Shown here piece after piece: positions 46,668 through 55,846 of a stretch of 64,000 nucleotides of DNA. The stretch spans positions 26,874-90,873 of the forward strand of contig NZ_FOLW01000012.1 in NCBI RefSeq assembly GCF_900112475.1. Direction: 5' to 3'. The notes beneath the pieces are model-generated. The model was not told the DNA's origin. It saw nothing but the letters and a program-made list of their open reading frames with translations, and did not search any database. This stretch comes from Pragia fontium DSM 5563 = ATCC 49100 (GTDB lineage Bacteria > Pseudomonadota > Gammaproteobacteria > Enterobacterales > Enterobacteriaceae). The first letter of the stretch is position 1. Each line of letters opens with the position of its first letter. Position numbers and translations under genes: made by a program.

Positions 46668-46751
46668 TTAGTTCATCTTTTCAATCTACCGCATCCATTG
46701 TTCTATATCTATAATTTTCACAACTAAACAACAAACCAATAGGTATGTGTT

Positions 46752-47618
46752 ATGAGAAAGATTTCTGGCGTATATGGCGCACCAAAACAGCACTGGGTCG
46801 GTGACGGCTTCCCTGTTCGCTCCCTGTTTTCCTATCAAAGCCTGGGGGCAAAAAATATCAGTCCATTCCTGTTGTTGGACTATGCTGGCCCGGCGGAATT
46901 TACGCCAACTACCGCCCATCGCGGCGTTGGTCAGCATCCGCATAAAGGATTTGAAACGGTAACACTGGTTTATCAGGGGGAAGTAGAACACCGCGACTCA
47001 ACGGGAGCGGGTGGCGTTATTGGCCCCGGTGATGTGCAGTGGATGACTGCGGGATCGGGCATTGTTCATCAAGAGTTTCACTCTGACGCCTTTGCTCGCT
47101 CAGGAGGTCAACTGCATATGGTTCAACTGTGGGTCAACTTACCGGCCAAAGACAAATCGGCACCAGCTGGGTATCAGTCGATTACCAACCAGCAAATACC
47201 GGTCATTAATCTGCCACAGAACGCCGGTACCGTTAGCGTTGTCGCCGGTGAATACCAGCAGACTAAGGGCCAGGCAAAAACCTTTACCGATATTAATATG
47301 TGGAATGTGAAGTTAAATGCGGGTGGAAGTACCGCCCTTAATGCCCCTGAAGGCCATAACACCCTGCTCGTGGTCGTTAGCGGTACCGTATTGATTAATG
47401 ACCAACAGATTGCCCGTGAAGCCGATCTGATCTGCTTCGAAAACCACGGCGGTGAGATAACGCTGGAAGCCAATAATGACGCCATTGTGCTGTTATTAAG
47501 CGGCGAGCCGATTAATGAGCCGGTTGTTGGTCATGGCCCATTTGTAATGAATACCAAAGAAGAGATCCTACAAGCAATTGAGGATTTTAATCAGGGAAAA
47601 ATGGGGATGATTGCCTGA
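46752..47618 (+). CDS. Pirin-family bicupin protein
   Basis: A 288-residue cytoplasmic bicupin, often with quercetinase-type dioxygenase activity. The N-terminal cupin shows the metal site GVGQHPHKGFETVTLVYQGEVEHRDS (split here as HPHKGFE and EVEHRDS) and GPGDVQWMTAGSGIVHQEF. The C-terminal cupin has HNTLLVVVSGTV and a tail IEDFNQGKMGMIA. It is controlled probably by the divergent LysR-type gene, and a ycaC-like gene follows 68 bases later on the same strand. Confidence 0.9.
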   Translation: MRKISGVYGAPKQHWVGDGFPVRSLFSYQSLGAKNISPFLLLDYAGPAEFTPTTAHRGVGQHPHKGFETVTLVYQGEVEHRDSTGAGGVIGPGDVQWMTAGSGIVHQEFHSDAFARSGGQLHMVQLWVNLPAKDKSAPAGYQSITNQQIPVINLPQNAGTVSVVAGEYQQTKGQAKTFTDINMWNVKLNAGGSTALNAPEGHNTLLVVVSGTVLINDQQIAREADLICFENHGGEITLEANNDAIVLLLSGEPINEPVVGHGPFVMNTKEEILQAIEDFNQGKMGMIA

Positions 47619-47686
47619 TCCCCAAACTCTGGCACAGTTCAGCTAACGAAGCACAATTTTAATCTATTTAACCCAGGAGATTTACC

Positions 47687-48304
47687 ATGTCTTTTACCTA
47701 TAACCGCCTAAATAAAGATGATGTTGCCGTATTATTTGTCGATCACCAAGCTGGTCTGCTGTCATTAGTACGTGACTTCAGCCCCGATGATTTTAAAAAT
47801 AACGTATTAGCCTTAGCTGATATTGCCAAATTTTTTAATTTGCCAACCATTCTGACCACCAGCTTTGAAGATGGTCCTAATGGCCCGCTGGTGCCGGAGC
47901 TAAAGGAGATGTTTCCTGAAGCACCTTACTTCGCTCGCCCAGGGCAAATTAACGCTTGGGATAACGAAGACTTTGTGAAAGCTATTAAAGCCACCGGTAA
48001 AAAGCAGCTGCTGATTGCTGGTGTGGTAACCGAAGTTTGTGTGGCTTTCCCGGCACTTTCCGCACTGGAAGAAGGTTTTGAGGTATTTGTTGTCACCGAT
48101 GCCTCCGGTACATTTAACTTAACAACCCGCGATGCCGCATGGGATCGCATGTCACAGGCTGGCGCGCAGTTGATGAGTTGGTTCGGTGTTGGTTGTGAAT
48201 TACATCGTGACTGGCGTAACGATATCGAAGGCTTTGGCGGTATTCTCGGCAAACATCTGCCTGCTTATGCCAACCTGATACAAAGTTTTAGCGTTAAAAA
48301 ATAA
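47687..48304 (+). CDS. ycaC: YcaC-like isochorismatase-family hydrolase
   Basis: A 205-residue cysteine hydrolase of unknown physiological substrate, similar in size to E. coli YcaC (208 residues). The catalytic triad is visible: Asp in VLFVDHQAGLLS, Lys in AIKATGKKQLLIAG and the nucleophile Cys in GVVTEVCVAFPALSALEEG. A good AGGAG precedes the ATG. It is probably cotranscribed with the pirin gene, and a very strong hairpin follows. Confidence 0.9.
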   Translation: MSFTYNRLNKDDVAVLFVDHQAGLLSLVRDFSPDDFKNNVLALADIAKFFNLPTILTTSFEDGPNGPLVPELKEMFPEAPYFARPGQINAWDNEDFVKAIKATGKKQLLIAGVVTEVCVAFPALSALEEGFEVFVVTDASGTFNLTTRDAAWDRMSQAGAQLMSWFGVGCELHRDWRNDIEGFGGILGKHLPAYANLIQSFSVKK

Positions 48305-48322
48305 GCCATTTGGCTAAAAGAT

Positions 48323-48357
48323 GAATAACAGCGGGCAATAAAAGCCCGCTGTTATTC
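48323..48357. terminator. Perfect 14-bp hairpin after ycaC
   Basis: GAATAACAGCGGGC (48323-48336) pairs fully with GCCCGCTGTTATTC (48344-48357) across a 7-base A-rich loop. Strong stem without a T-run; probably a terminator or mRNA 3' stabiliser. Confidence 0.7.
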
Positions 48358-48394
48358 ACTGACTTAACGCGTTGTACTGTTATACACATCCCAA

Positions 48395-48495
48395 CAAAAG
48401 CTGGAACGCGTAGCCGTAGGCGAAACAAACATTCATATAGTGAATGACCGAAGGGTTAAGGGCGAGATCCTAGCTTTCGCTAGGATGACGGCACA
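48395..48495. repeat. REP-like intergenic element
   Basis: About 100 bases between ycaC and mdaB without coding potential, unlike the flanks in composition. It contains CATTC/GAATG pairing and ATCCTAGC-tttc-GCTAGGAT (48467-48486), followed by GACGG. This form is common to dispersed repeats with 'AGGATGACGG' ends. Copy number must be checked in the whole genome. Confidence 0.5.
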
Positions 48496-48617
48496 GAACG
48501 GTTGAAAACATCATCGTCACTCTGGTGAAAAGCGGAATAACGGGTTAGATGGAGTAAGAATACTTAATTGACTGGCATTACCCATGAAAATAACCGTTTT
48601 TATCTAACCGGGTAAAA

Positions 48618-49199
48618 TCAGGCAAAAACCTCAGTTAAATGTTGGTGTAAACGCTTAAGGTTATTTTCCACATCCGGACGTTTCATCACATCGGTACACA
48701 GGAAAGTCGGCAGCGGCGTCATCCCCAAGAACTGATTAGCCTTATGGAACGGCAAATAAACACCATCTACACCGGCACCTTCAAAGAACTGTTCAGGATC
48801 GTCAAACGCTTCCTGAGGGGCATTCCAGGTTACCGATAGCATATACGTTTTACCCTGAATCAATCCTCCTGAACCGTATTTTTTGGCACCATCAGAGCGA
48901 GTACGACCATCGCTGGCATATAAACGACCGTGCCCTTCGGTAAACACATCATCAATGTATTTTTTCAGGATCCATGGCGTACCCATCCACCAACCCGGTT
49001 GCTGATAAATCACCGTATCCGCCCAAAGATATTTCTCAATCTCTTCTTCAATGTTATAGCCGTGATCGATAATGGTTTCTTGCACCTGATGCCCAGCCTG
49101 AACTAAAAAGTCGGCGGCAGCATGGTGTAAGGTCAGATTCAGTTCACCGTTAGAGTGAGCATATTTTTTCATTGCATTGATAATCAGAATATTACTCAT
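48618..49199 (-). CDS. mdaB: NAD(P)H:quinone oxidoreductase MdaB
   Basis: FAD-dependent two-electron quinone reductase that protects against quinone and oxidative stress. At 193 residues it equals E. coli MdaB. Diagnostic segments are NILIINAMKKYAHSNGELN, the flavodoxin-like WADTVIYQQPGWWMGTPW, KKYIDDVFTEGHG and MLSVTWNAPQEAF. It is transcribed alone. Confidence 0.95.
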   Translation of the reverse strand: MSNILIINAMKKYAHSNGELNLTLHHAAADFLVQAGHQVQETIIDHGYNIEEEIEKYLWADTVIYQQPGWWMGTPWILKKYIDDVFTEGHGRLYASDGRTRSDGAKKYGSGGLIQGKTYMLSVTWNAPQEAFDDPEQFFEGAGVDGVYLPFHKANQFLGMTPLPTFLCTDVMKRPDVENNLKRLHQHLTEVFA

Positions 49200-49457
49200 A
49201 GTTTCACTTTGTTTAATGAATTTAAAACGACAGCCCGCTCCAAATACTTGAAAGTGGCTAGCCCGATGTAATGAAACTATTCTAGCCCTGCTTATTCACC
49301 AATAAAATCGCAATAAATACACAATATAATTGACTAAAAATCAACAATTGAGGATAAGCCAAAAAAATAACGGTCAGTGCAATTTTGTACAAAGGGTGAC
49401 GGAAAATGAATGCTATGGTATTCAGGTAATCAAGACGGCGTTTATGGTATGGGGAAC

Positions 49458-50309
49458 ATGACTACTCACAAAGAAAACGTGACTTTCACTCATGTAGAGG
49501 ATCTTGGTGGTCTGGAGGTTTTACAGGCCCGCTATCATCGTCAAACTTTCTCACGCCACAGCCATGAAAACTTTTGCGTCGGTGTGATTAATGAGGGTGC
49601 CCAGAGTTTCTATCGTACCGGCGGAACCCATATCGCCCCGCAGGACAGTATCATTCTGGTCAATGCCGATGATATTCATACCGGCAGAGCCGCTACCGAA
49701 AATGGCTGGTCCTATCACGCGATGTATCCATCGGCAGAGCTACTGGCATCCTTATCCAAAGACATGAAGACAACAGCGGGGGCAACCCCCTATTTCCCTG
49801 AGGCCGTTGTCTATGATCCCATGCTGGCTCTGGAATTAAGGCAATCCTTTAAACTGCTGTCTATTGCCAATAATAAGTTATTAAAAGAAAGCGTCGTCTT
49901 CTCTGCCTTGGCTCGACTGATGATGAAACATGCCAAAACCAAAATAACGCCGCCGGTTCAGATTAATGCACAGAGCCAAGTCCTCAGAGTAAGATCGTTT
50001 TTGGACGATTGCCCAGAAGAAAACATATCGTTACTGGAGCTTTCATCACTGGTCTCCCTCAGCCCTTATTATTTATTACGTCAGTTTCAAAAAATGACCG
50101 GGCTGCCTCCCCATGCCTATCAGATTCAAGCCCGACTCAGAAAAAGTCGCACGCTGTTAAAACATGGGTGTAGCATATTGGAAACGGCTATGTTGCTCGG
50201 CTTTCACGATCAGAGCCATTTTCACCGCCATTTTAAAAAATCGATGGGCATAACCCCCAAAGAGTATGTTAAAAACCTATTGCCAGAATTGGCAAACAGC
50301 GCAATTTAA
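49458..50309 (+). CDS. AraC-family regulator of azlCD
   Basis: A 283-residue transcription factor. The N-terminal cupin-type ligand domain carries HSHENFCVGVINEGAQSFYR and DSIILVNADDIHTG. The C-terminal double helix-turn-helix carries ISLLELSSLVSLSPYYLLRQFQ and CSILETAMLLGFHDQSHFHRHF, KSMGITPKEYVK. The frame extends to 49410, but the ATG at 49458 is preceded by GGGG and begins the usual short leader. It lies 96 bases upstream of azlC on the same strand, the standard arrangement for an activator of this exporter. Confidence 0.88.
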   Translation: MTTHKENVTFTHVEDLGGLEVLQARYHRQTFSRHSHENFCVGVINEGAQSFYRTGGTHIAPQDSIILVNADDIHTGRAATENGWSYHAMYPSAELLASLSKDMKTTAGATPYFPEAVVYDPMLALELRQSFKLLSIANNKLLKESVVFSALARLMMKHAKTKITPPVQINAQSQVLRVRSFLDDCPEENISLLELSSLVSLSPYYLLRQFQKMTGLPPHAYQIQARLRKSRTLLKHGCSILETAMLLGFHDQSHFHRHFKKSMGITPKEYVKNLLPELANSAI

Positions 50310-50405
50310 AACAGCAATATCCCCTTGAGGTGAAATAGCCTGAGTTAAGCTACCTTATGTCTCACAAGGGACCGCAGTTATTTTTACGGATAAAACAGAA
50401 TAGTT

Positions 50406-51122
50406 ATGAGTGAATTAATATCAGAAGACAGAGCGGCTTACCGATGGAGCCGTTTCCTGAAGGGATGCATCGCCATTCTACCGTTGAGCCTTGCCGTACT
50501 ACCTTGGGGTATCCTCGCCGGCTCAATGGCCATTGAAACTGGTCTGACACCGGCGGAAGGCGTTGGGCTATCGGCCATTGTCTTTGCCGGAGCGACTCAA
50601 CTGGCAACCATGGGAATGATTAAGGCCGGTGCGGGAATAATGGCGATTATTATTTCGGTCTTTTTTATTTCCTCGCAACATTTGCTGTATAGCCTGTCTT
50701 TGCGCGATCGCATTGCACCGCTGCCGTTGAGATGGCGTCTGATATTAGGATTTCTATTAACCGACGAGCTGTTTGCCCTTATCGGTAAACACAGCGCCGC
50801 AGAATTTGACCGTTGGTATGCCCTCGGCGTGGGTTTGTTCTTCTACCTGTTTTGGATTGCGGCAACCCTGGCGGGTGTGCTGGCCGCCACTCAAATAGAA
50901 GATTTAGGCAGCTATGGGTTAGATTTTTCTATCGCCGCAACGTTTATTGTCATTGTGGTTCCGATGATAAAAAATCTTCCGGTTGTCGTTTGTGTGGCTA
51001 CCGCGCTTATTCTGTCGGTAGTTCTGGGTTATTTTCACGTCCCCAGCTCATTAATTATTTCAGGCGTTATCGCCATGTTTGCAGGATTAATAACGTCAAT
51101 GATCGTGGGAGATAAAGAGTGA
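50406..51122 (+). CDS. azlC: AzlC-family branched-chain amino-acid exporter, large subunit
   Basis: Inner-membrane permease of 238 residues that with AzlD exports branched-chain amino acids (YgaZ-like). About six hydrophobic helices are visible. Family motifs are LPWGILAGSMAIETGLTPAEG, shown in part, then VFAGATQLATMGMIKAGAG and FFISSQHLLYSLSLRDRI. It overlaps azlD by 4 bases (ATGA-like junction). Confidence 0.92.
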   Translation: MSELISEDRAAYRWSRFLKGCIAILPLSLAVLPWGILAGSMAIETGLTPAEGVGLSAIVFAGATQLATMGMIKAGAGIMAIIISVFFISSQHLLYSLSLRDRIAPLPLRWRLILGFLLTDELFALIGKHSAAEFDRWYALGVGLFFYLFWIAATLAGVLAATQIEDLGSYGLDFSIAATFIVIVVPMIKNLPVVVCVATALILSVVLGYFHVPSSLIISGVIAMFAGLITSMIVGDKE

Positions 51123-51442
51123 TTTGGTTAACGATATTCATTGTTGCGCTGGTGGTCTTTTTCAACCGCTATGTTTTCCTGGAACCTAATTTGCCTATCC
51201 GATTAAGTCCAGCGATTAAAAAACTGCTGAGTTTCTCTATTCCTGCCATTCTAACGGCTATTTGTGGGCCGATAATCTTTCTGCAAGAAGAAGGGGGATT
51301 ACGGGATCTGCCATTAAATCCCTATATTGTTGGTGCCATTATTTCAGTATTACTGGCAATGTTTATCAGAAACACACTGGTTTCAGTGATTCTTAGCTTA
51401 GCCATCTTTATGCTACTCAAACAGTTTATTCTGATTTCTTAG
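51119..51442 (+). CDS. azlD: AzlD-family exporter small subunit
   Basis: A 107-residue membrane protein with three to four helices (IWLTIFIVALVVFFNRY, LLSFSIPAILTAICGPIIF, YIVGAIISVLLAMF). The start overlaps the azlC stop by 4 bases and begins with GTG. It is the expected partner subunit, YgaH-like. Confidence 0.9.
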   Translation: MIWLTIFIVALVVFFNRYVFLEPNLPIRLSPAIKKLLSFSIPAILTAICGPIIFLQEEGGLRDLPLNPYIVGAIISVLLAMFIRNTLVSVILSLAIFMLLKQFILIS

Positions 51443-51511
51443 CTATAACCTAAATACTGTCCTCTGAACGTTCTGACGCCTGAAGAAAAAAATTCTTCAG
51501 GCGTCAGACGC

Positions 51512-52843
51512 TTATGCAGCCGCAATTTGCTGGTTTAGCATACGAATTTGCTTCATTAACAAAAACACCACCGGGATCATTAATACAATCGCCGATATTG
51601 GCATCGCCAACCAAATACCGTTGATATCCAGATAATGTGGCAGAATAAACAGGAACGGTAGCTGAATCACCATATTACAGATGGTAATAATCAGTGCCTT
51701 ATGCCCCTCGCCAATCGACTGGAAGAAAGCCTCAGCCACCACAAAGAATCCTTGAATAAACAGGACAAAGAGTGAGATTCGAATAGCGTGGACAATCGCC
51801 TGACGCAGGCTTTCATTATCACCGGCAAAAAAGCCAGCAAACAGCGACGGAAATAGCAGTAATGCCGCAGTGAATATCACACCACCACCAACGCTGAAAG
51901 ACATGGCCAGTTTGAGTACCTGTTTTGCCGCCACAATGTTCTTCTCACCGTAAAACCGACTAACGATGGGTTGCATACCGTGGGCCAGGCCTTCTGATAA
52001 TAAATAATAGAATGTCAGCAAATACCCCGTTACCGCATAGGCTGCCACTTCAATCGGCCCGCCATAACGTAAAAACATAAAGTTATAGGCAATAATCGTC
52101 GCACCAAGATACAGATACATAAATAAGCTGGAGGAACCATTCTTACAAATATTCCAGCTAAGGTCCGAACGAAACTTAAAGTGCTGACGACGCAGCCTAA
52201 CCGGACTACGCTTGCTAAAAATATAAAATAGCGCCAATACCATGGCGGTGCTTTCCGCAATCACCGTTGCCAACGCAGCACCAACCAGCTCCATTCTAAA
52301 ATGCACGATAAATACATAATCCAGAGCAATATTCATCAGGGCACCAATCACCATAAAGGTGGTTGCCAGACGAGGTGCATTAAGATTACGCATCAGATAA
52401 GGCGCGGCAATACTGCCTAACACCAGTGGAGTAGAAAACGCGATGACCTTCAAAAAGTCATATCCGTATTCCAGCGCTTTACCCGTTGCGCCCTGAAACT
52501 CCAGAATTTGATATCCGGCGAAATACAAAATGGCGCTAAGTAAAAGGCTCGGTAGCATCACTAATAACGGCAGTTGCCCAATATAAGCCGAAGCTTTATC
52601 CCGCTCCCCCGCCCCACGAGATAGCGAAACATGACTACCGATACCAATACCGATCATCAAACCAACGGCCAACATGACGCCAACCAACGGCCAGGCCAAA
52701 TTAATCGCAGCTAAACCATCGCTACCAATATAGCGCCCAACAAAAATACCCGCGATTATCTGATAGGTTCCGCTGACCAGCATCGCGATAAGAGCAGGGA
52801 TAGCATAACGGGCGAAGAGCGCCCCTATACGCTTGTCTTGCAT
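51512..52843 (-). CDS. MATE-family efflux transporter
   Basis: Sodium- or proton-driven multidrug exporter of 443 residues with twelve predicted helices. Typical features are YAIPALIAMLVSGTYQIIAG, FVGRYIGSDGLAAINLAWP, GIGSHVSLSRGAGE and the second-half repeat EGLAHGMQPIVSRFYGEK. The frame opens at 52891, but the ATG at 52843 has AGGA seven bases upstream and begins at the usual MQDKRIG. A TetR-type gene follows upstream on the same strand, 84 bases away, and probably controls it. Confidence 0.88.
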   Translation of the reverse strand: MQDKRIGALFARYAIPALIAMLVSGTYQIIAGIFVGRYIGSDGLAAINLAWPLVGVMLAVGLMIGIGIGSHVSLSRGAGERDKASAYIGQLPLLVMLPSLLLSAILYFAGYQILEFQGATGKALEYGYDFLKVIAFSTPLVLGSIAAPYLMRNLNAPRLATTFMVIGALMNIALDYVFIVHFRMELVGAALATVIAESTAMVLALFYIFSKRSPVRLRRQHFKFRSDLSWNICKNGSSSLFMYLYLGATIIAYNFMFLRYGGPIEVAAYAVTGYLLTFYYLLSEGLAHGMQPIVSRFYGEKNIVAAKQVLKLAMSFSVGGGVIFTAALLLFPSLFAGFFAGDNESLRQAIVHAIRISLFVLFIQGFFVVAEAFFQSIGEGHKALIITICNMVIQLPFLFILPHYLDINGIWLAMPISAIVLMIPVVFLLMKQIRMLNQQIAAA

Positions 52844-52927
52844 AAAATATCCTGAATATATTGAATAAGTTTGTGTAAAAAAATCAGCCAATGACCATAA
52901 AAAGCGTTAACCAATAACTTTTAGCAG

Positions 52928-53539
52928 CTACCAGTCGTCAACGGCCTTCACACCCAATTCACAGCGGATGCTGTTTTTTAGCAGATCTGCCGATGAAATC
53001 GGCTGCATAATGGATGAATCAATATCAGAGATCGACGTAGCGCCAAAACTCACTGACATTAATCGCCAGGCTTTAATTGAAATATCTTCCCGCTGGGTAT
53101 CCGGTTGGAAATGACCCGTTAGGCACCCTTGTTCGATGATCCGTACCGCTTCTTGATGTAGGACTTTCAATGAATCGCTATACACTTGCCCCAGCTGTTT
53201 ATCCCGCACTGCTTCAGCCCATGCATCGTTCCATAGCTGGCTAACGGGATCTTCCGGGGTAGTCTCAGAATAGTCCAACAGATGAAACAGCTGATCTGGT
53301 GGTGTCATGCCGGTAATTTTCTCGCATACGGCCTGATGAGATTGCAGAGTAAACTGGCGGAATACTTCCTGTCTTAATTCAACCGTTGAGGCGAAGTGAT
53401 GGTGAATTATCCCCGTTGCAGCACCTAATTCGGCGCTCACTTTACGGGTAGTAATATTCATTAGTCCTTCTTTGAGCGCGACCTTAATCGCCGCTTCGAG
53501 AATGGCAGCGCGGCGTTCATCTTTCGCCATATAGGACAT
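52928..53539 (-). CDS. TetR-family repressor
   Basis: A 203-residue regulator. The N-terminal helix-turn-helix reads RRAAILEAAIKVALKEGLMN, ITTRKVSAELGAATGIIHHHF. The C-terminal ligand and dimer domain (FHLLDYSETTPEDP, LWNDAWAEAVRDKQLG) resembles that of choline-type BetI proteins, but no bet genes are present. AGGTG precedes the ATG. It is upstream of the MATE gene on the same strand, so autoregulation and control of efflux are likely. Confidence 0.85.
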   Translation of the reverse strand: MSYMAKDERRAAILEAAIKVALKEGLMNITTRKVSAELGAATGIIHHHFASTVELRQEVFRQFTLQSHQAVCEKITGMTPPDQLFHLLDYSETTPEDPVSQLWNDAWAEAVRDKQLGQVYSDSLKVLHQEAVRIIEQGCLTGHFQPDTQREDISIKAWRLMSVSFGATSISDIDSSIMQPISSADLLKNSIRCELGVKAVDDW

Positions 53540-53649
53540 AATACACCTGAGTTCGGAATTAAAACGAAGTTGATCATACGTTCAACTTGAACATCTGTCC
53601 ATAATTTTTCAGATACCAGAGAAACAACAATCCAAGACGCTTTACCAAT

Positions 53650-53683
53650 AAAAAAGCCACCATTAAAAGAGGGTGGCTTTTTT
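53650..53683. terminator. Bidirectional intrinsic terminator beside gltP
   Basis: AAAAAGCCACC pairs with GGTGGCTTTTTT across a 10-base loop, giving T-runs on both strands. It ends gltP transcription on the minus strand, 20 bases after its stop, and shields the TetR unit. Confidence 0.9.
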
Positions 53684-53703
53684 GTTTATCAATCAGTCAG
53701 TAG

Positions 53704-55005
53704 CTAAGCAATGTGTGACTTGCCAATCATTTCAACTTCATAAGCGCGGGCTTTGTCTTTATCAAACTGTCTTTCCCACTTGGCAATCACCAGCACCGCT
53801 AACGCATTACCAACCACGTTTAAAGCTGTACGAGCCATATCCATAATGCGGTCAACACCAGCAATAAACATCAGGCCATCAAGTGGAATGCCCACACTGC
53901 CCAAGGTTGCCAACAGAACGACAAATGAAACGCCCGGTACGCCAGCGATACCTTTCGAGGTCACCATCAGGGTTAATACCAGTGTGATCTCCTGCATTAA
54001 CGACAACTCAATGCCGTATAGCTGAGCAATAAAGATGGCAGCAATACTCTGATACAGGGTTGAACCGTCAAGGTTAAAGGAATAACCGGTTGGTACCACA
54101 AAACCAGTGATGGCTTTAGGTGCACCATAGGCTTCCATTTTCTCGATAATTCTTGGTAACACTGTTTCAGAACTTGATGTTGAATAGGCCAAAATCAGTT
54201 CGTCTTTCAGAATGCGAATTAACGTCCAAATACGCAATCCACAAATGCGAGCGACCGTACCTAACACCACTAATCCGAAGAATAGAATCGCGGCATAAAC
54301 CAAGACCACGAGTTTCACCAATGGAATCAGGGAAGAGAAACCAAAATTTGCTACGGTAACAGAAATCAGTGCAAACACGCCCACCGGCGCATAACGCATG
54401 ATCATATGGGTCACTCTAAACATGGTTTCAGACATCGATCTGAACACGTTCAGTAACGGCGCACGGGTCTCTTTAGGCAAGGATGACAATCCTAAGCCAA
54501 ACAAAACTGAGAAGAAGATAATCGGGAGCATCTCGCCTTTGGCCAGCGCTTGGAATATATTCGTCGGAATTAACGACATAAGAGTGATAACTAGGCTATG
54601 AGCGCCACTCTGCACTTCTGCCGTTGTTGCTTTATATTGAGATATGTCCACCTTATGTAGTTGGGACATATCGATACCGTGACCGGGTTGAAAAACATTA
54701 GCCGCCACTAAACCAATAACGATGGCTATAGTAGTGATAACTTCAAAATAAATAATGGTTTTCAATCCGATGCGGCCTAACTTCTTGGCATCGCCAACCC
54801 CTGCAATACCAACCACCAGCGTTGATACAACAATAGGCACAACAATCATCTTAATTAAACGGATAAAAATGTCGCCAGCAGGCTTGAAGAAATTCGCCAC
54901 TAACCAATCGGTTGAGGTTCCTCCATGCATGATCGAACCAACAATCACCCCGAGAACCAGAGCAATCAGAATCTGCCAAGCTAAACTTACTTTAAAACCT
55001 TTCAT
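53704..55005 (-). CDS. gltP: Glutamate/aspartate-proton symporter GltP
   Basis: Inner-membrane dicarboxylate/amino-acid symporter of the DAACS family. The sequence follows E. coli GltP nearly residue by residue: SLAWQILIALVLGVIVGSIM, RLIKMIVVPIVVSTLVVGIA, the serine-rich loop AYSTSSSETVLPR, VPTGYSFNLDGSTLYQS and ARTALNVVGNALAVLVIAKW. I start at the ATG at 55005 because AAGGA is then eight bases upstream; the ATG at 55014 would sit on the Shine-Dalgarno itself. It is divergent from acs across 841 bases. Confidence 0.95.
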   Translation of the reverse strand: MKGFKVSLAWQILIALVLGVIVGSIMHGGTSTDWLVANFFKPAGDIFIRLIKMIVVPIVVSTLVVGIAGVGDAKKLGRIGLKTIIYFEVITTIAIVIGLVAANVFQPGHGIDMSQLHKVDISQYKATTAEVQSGAHSLVITLMSLIPTNIFQALAKGEMLPIIFFSVLFGLGLSSLPKETRAPLLNVFRSMSETMFRVTHMIMRYAPVGVFALISVTVANFGFSSLIPLVKLVVLVYAAILFFGLVVLGTVARICGLRIWTLIRILKDELILAYSTSSSETVLPRIIEKMEAYGAPKAITGFVVPTGYSFNLDGSTLYQSIAAIFIAQLYGIELSLMQEITLVLTLMVTSKGIAGVPGVSFVVLLATLGSVGIPLDGLMFIAGVDRIMDMARTALNVVGNALAVLVIAKWERQFDKDKARAYEVEMIGKSHIA

Positions 55006-55846
55006 ATAAAACATCCTTCAATCTCGTTAAACGCCTGTTTGCAGGCTCACCTTAAGGTAAGGTGTTATCATTATTTTTATGCGGGGTTCAGGAACTTAAA
55101 CTTCGCCGCCAAATGGTCCACTCCCCTTTTTCTTACTATTGAAAATAATCGGTAAAGATCTCCGGCGCTCTTTTTAGCATCTTATGCATGAAAATTACAT
55201 TTTTCTTTACATAATCACTGCAATTCAGACGAATTCACTAGTGAAAACCGTACAAGATAGCTATCTGGGCAGTAGAAACACACCGAGAATATTCGGATGT
55301 TGGCGAGTTGCTACCGGCATGATTAACCCATCATTAAATTACATATAATTAATTGATTAATAACAATTAAAATTAAATTAAAGTGGACTGAAAGCGACTA
55401 AAAAACCTGACGACATCTGGCTAATAAGAAAGCAATAAGTTCTTATATTGGTCACTCTGACTATTTTAATCACCCAGATGTGTAAAAATGCGATAAAAAG
55501 GCACAATAAAGTATGGGTTTTACCCAATTCAACATATAGGTCGTTTAATTCCTATCCATTTGTATATCAGCGCTATACTCAATTTAACCAAGCAATTAAC
55601 ACAAATGAATGATAATCCATCTTCTGAAAGAATGGGGAGGGTTATCATCAGGTCATTCAGAATAAATAATCGTATTTATTAAAAAAACCTTTTGATTAAT
55701 TAAGTTATTAATAAATTAACTTACCACACATCACGATCATCTATAACGAAGCGTGATCTTCCGCGCAAAAAACGAACATAAGATGTGCGCAAAGTTTAAA
55801 TAACAACTAGATTACATAATATTAACAAATATAAAGAGGGACAATA
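55006..55846. other. Long divergent control region gltP/acs
   Basis: No gene. Near gltP two adjacent hairpins, GCCTG-tttg-CAGGC (55033-55046) and CACCTT-aaggt-AAGGTG (55048-55064), lie in the leader. Near acs, GCGCAAA is repeated directly within 55770-55796 and an imperfect CACG/CGTG dyad lies at about 55733-55760. I found no confident CRP site by eye. Confidence 0.45.

Noticed and set aside
55485..55510. TGTGT-N6-GCGAT near acs as a CRP site
   Set aside because: The right half does not match TCACA.
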